A stretch of 6,070 bases of DNA from positions 1 to 6,070 of the forward strand of contig JBNGDW010000081.1 of assembly GCA_049975325.1 (NCBI GenBank), written 5' to 3'. The DNA comes from JBNGDW01 sp049975325. GTDB taxonomy: Bacteria; Cloacimonadota; Cloacimonadia; JGIOTU-2; JBNGDW01. The notes beneath the pieces are model-generated. The model saw only the letters and a program-made list of their open reading frames with translations, was not told the origin of the DNA and ran no database searches. A program made the position numbers and the translations under genes. This document shows positions 4,648 to 6,070 of this stretch, piece by piece (position 1 is the first letter of the stretch; every line of letters begins with the position of its first letter).

Positions 4648-6070
4648 TTAGCCACGAATAATCCTTTCAATAGAATGATACCAAAGCTCATAAAGCCTTT
4701 CCACTGGCACTTTGATAAGATTATTGATGGTAAACCATTTCTTTACAACAGTGCCAAGCAGTGTGCAGGTGACATTGTTTTCTTGTGCGATTTTTTGCAG
4801 TTGGGCAAGGTGCTCAGGCGGGATAGAGAGAATAATACGAGAGTGTGATTCGCCAAAAAGCTCGAAATCAGCACGATGATGCAATTCAAATCTAATATCA
4901 GCCCCCAGAAGAGAGTTTGGATTAAAGCAACATTCGGCAATGCCAACTGCCAGCCCCCCTTCTGAACAGTCATGGGCTGAGTTTACAATACCGGTTCGAA
5001 TGGCTTGCTTACAGGCATTTTGCACATTTAGCTCGTGGGCAAGATCCAGTTTGGGGGCTATGCCGGCAACCTTTCCTGCGGAGAGTTTTAGGTATTCTGA
5101 GCCTCCCACCTCGTTACATGGTTCTCCCAGTAGAACAATAAAGTCGCCTAAGTTTTGGAAAAATTGAGTGGTCGCATATTTCATATCTTCAATCAAGCCA
5201 AGCATGCCGATAACAGGTGTGGGGTACACTGCTGATTTCTCTGTTTCATTGTAGAAACTTACATTTCCTCCGGTAACAGGGGTATCAAGGCCGCGGCAGG
5301 CATCACTCATTCCTCTTATTACCTCTGAAAAAGTCCAGTACACTTCCGGATTATAAGGATTGCCAAAATTAAGGCAGTTTGTAATGGCAAGCGGCTTCCC
5401 GCCAGCACACACAATATTTCGGGCTGCCTCTGCTACTGCTGCCTTTGCTCCTTCGTATGGATCAAGATAGCAAAAGCAGGCATTACAATCTGTAGCAATG
5501 GCAATTGCTTTTTTTGTATCTTTAATCCTGCAAACAGCTGCATCTGAGCCTGGCTCTACTAATGTGTTGATCTGAACCATGTAGTCATATTGATGATAGA
5601 CATAATTCTTACTTGCAATATTGGGAGAAGTAAGCAATTTTGCTAATATCTCATTGTAATTCTCTGGTTCTGGTATACTGGTTATGGGATAGGAATGCAG
5701 ATAGTCTAGATATTCAGGATATTTTGTTTCGCGTGTATACACGGGGGCTCCACCACCAAGCACCAATTCAGCAGCGGGGATTTCGGCAACAATCTCTCCT
5801 TTATTTCTAATGCGTAGGATTTTATCATTAGTAACCATGCCAATTTTTACAACATGCAGGTCCCACTTCTGAAATATTTTTTCGACTTTACCAAAATTTT
5901 CTGGTGTCACGACAAGCAACATCCGTTCTTGAGATTCTGAGAGCATGATTTCATAAGGAGTCATATCCTTTTCTCTTTGTGGTACCAGAGCAAGATCAAT
6001 ATCCATGCCTGTGCCTGCTTTTGCTGCCATTTCACTTGATGAACAGGTTAGTCCAGCAGCCCCCATATCC
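4648..6070 (-). CDS. purL: Phosphoribosylformylglycinamidine synthase subunit II (PurL), 5' end outside the window
   Basis: Fourth step of purine synthesis: ATP-dependent conversion of FGAR to FGAM, in the small-PurL form that works with PurS and the glutaminase PurQ. The frame runs off the right edge; the first visible codons read D-MGAAGLTCSSSEMA, an internal conserved motif, so the Met at 6066 is not the start. About 473 residues are visible, and roughly 250 N-terminal ones are missing relative to a usual length of 720-745. Seen in order, counting from Met at 6066: ISESQERM-type MLSESQERML (41-50), the second-half motifs YDYMVQ (160-165) and EPGSDAAVCRI (171-181), ATDCNACFCYLDPYEGA (191-207), EAARN (213-217), CLNFGNP (231-237), PVTGGNVSFYNET (263-275), PTPVIGMLG (282-290) and HDCSEGGLAVGIAE (365-378). 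These are the phosphate-binding and AIR-synthase-type C-terminal elements. Stop TAA is at 4650-4648. It heads the visible purL-lgt-lipoprotein cluster. Confidence 0.97.
   Translation of the reverse strand, partial: DMGAAGLTCSSSEMAAKAGTGMDIDLALVPQREKDMTPYEIMLSESQERMLLVVTPENFGKVEKIFQKWDLHVVKIGMVTNDKILRIRNKGEIVAEIPAAELVLGGGAPVYTRETKYPEYLDYLHSYPITSIPEPENYNEILAKLLTSPNIASKNYVYHQYDYMVQINTLVEPGSDAAVCRIKDTKKAIAIATDCNACFCYLDPYEGAKAAVAEAARNIVCAGGKPLAITNCLNFGNPYNPEVYWTFSEVIRGMSDACRGLDTPVTGGNVSFYNETEKSAVYPTPVIGMLGLIEDMKYATTQFFQNLGDFIVLLGEPCNEVGGSEYLKLSAGKVAGIAPKLDLAHELNVQNACKQAIRTGIVNSAHDCSEGGLAVGIAECCFNPNSLLGADIRFELHHRADFELFGESHSRIILSIPPEHLAQLQKIAQENNVTCTLLGTVVKKWFTINNLIKVPVERLYELWYHSIERIIRG

Noticed and set aside
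4743..5167. Open frames overlapping purL on both strands
   Set aside because: Purely overlap the strongly conserved purL frame, without start signals or recognisable domains.

Overview
The window is about 40% G+C and every gene I can support lies on the minus strand, so it reads from right to left. It suggests a Gram-negative member of the FCB assemblage (Bacteroidetes/Cloacimonadota/Marinimicrobia-like). The reasons are a secreted multidomain protein with an FN3-like 'WETASESDIRGFNIYR' module and a YPNPV...NGIYFYQL...KKFVV carboxy-terminal sorting-type domain, plus an lgt gene next to a putative outer-membrane lipoprotein. Cloacimonadota-like is my best guess for the lineage; that is inference from protein style only.

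Right part (6070-3142): a compact housekeeping cluster. It holds the last two thirds of purL (purine biosynthesis; the 5' end is outside the window), then lgt (prolipoprotein diacylglyceryl transferase) 12 nt downstream, then a small LolA/LolB-like lipoprotein 6 nt after lgt. The tight spacing and the absence of Shine-Dalgarno sites at the last two starts suggest one mRNA with translational coupling. Lgt would modify its own downstream neighbour.

Middle (3141-2643): a mostly non-coding stretch. It contains a CCAAT-rich low-complexity repeat, a very AT-rich segment (about 20% G+C) with a good promoter candidate and several inverted or direct repeats, and then an abrupt G+C-rich island (about 57%) with two adjacent hairpins. 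After the island comes a 38-codon ORF with a strong ribosome-binding site. Its stop codon is one base from the start of a DUF4870/Tic20-like three-helix membrane protein (2642-2292), so the two probably form a small transcription unit with a structured leader.

Left part (2291-1): a dyad-symmetric element and a perfect ribosome-binding site precede a large secreted protein gene (2188-48). This gene is interrupted by a one-base frame disruption in a run of seven C (seven G on the + strand, 1615-1621). One extra C would restore a single 713-residue protein: signal peptide, lamin-tail-like domain of the ExeM/NucH nuclease type, Ig-like strand region, two OB-like domains, FN3-like domain and sorting domain, with no visible nuclease catalytic domain. 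A likely intrinsic terminator sits at the left edge.

I see no mobile element, CRISPR array, tRNA or rRNA. The most interesting points are the homopolymer frameshift in a surface/secreted protein gene, the undescribed 38-residue coupled ORF, and the structured G+C island ahead of it. The rest is ordinary.
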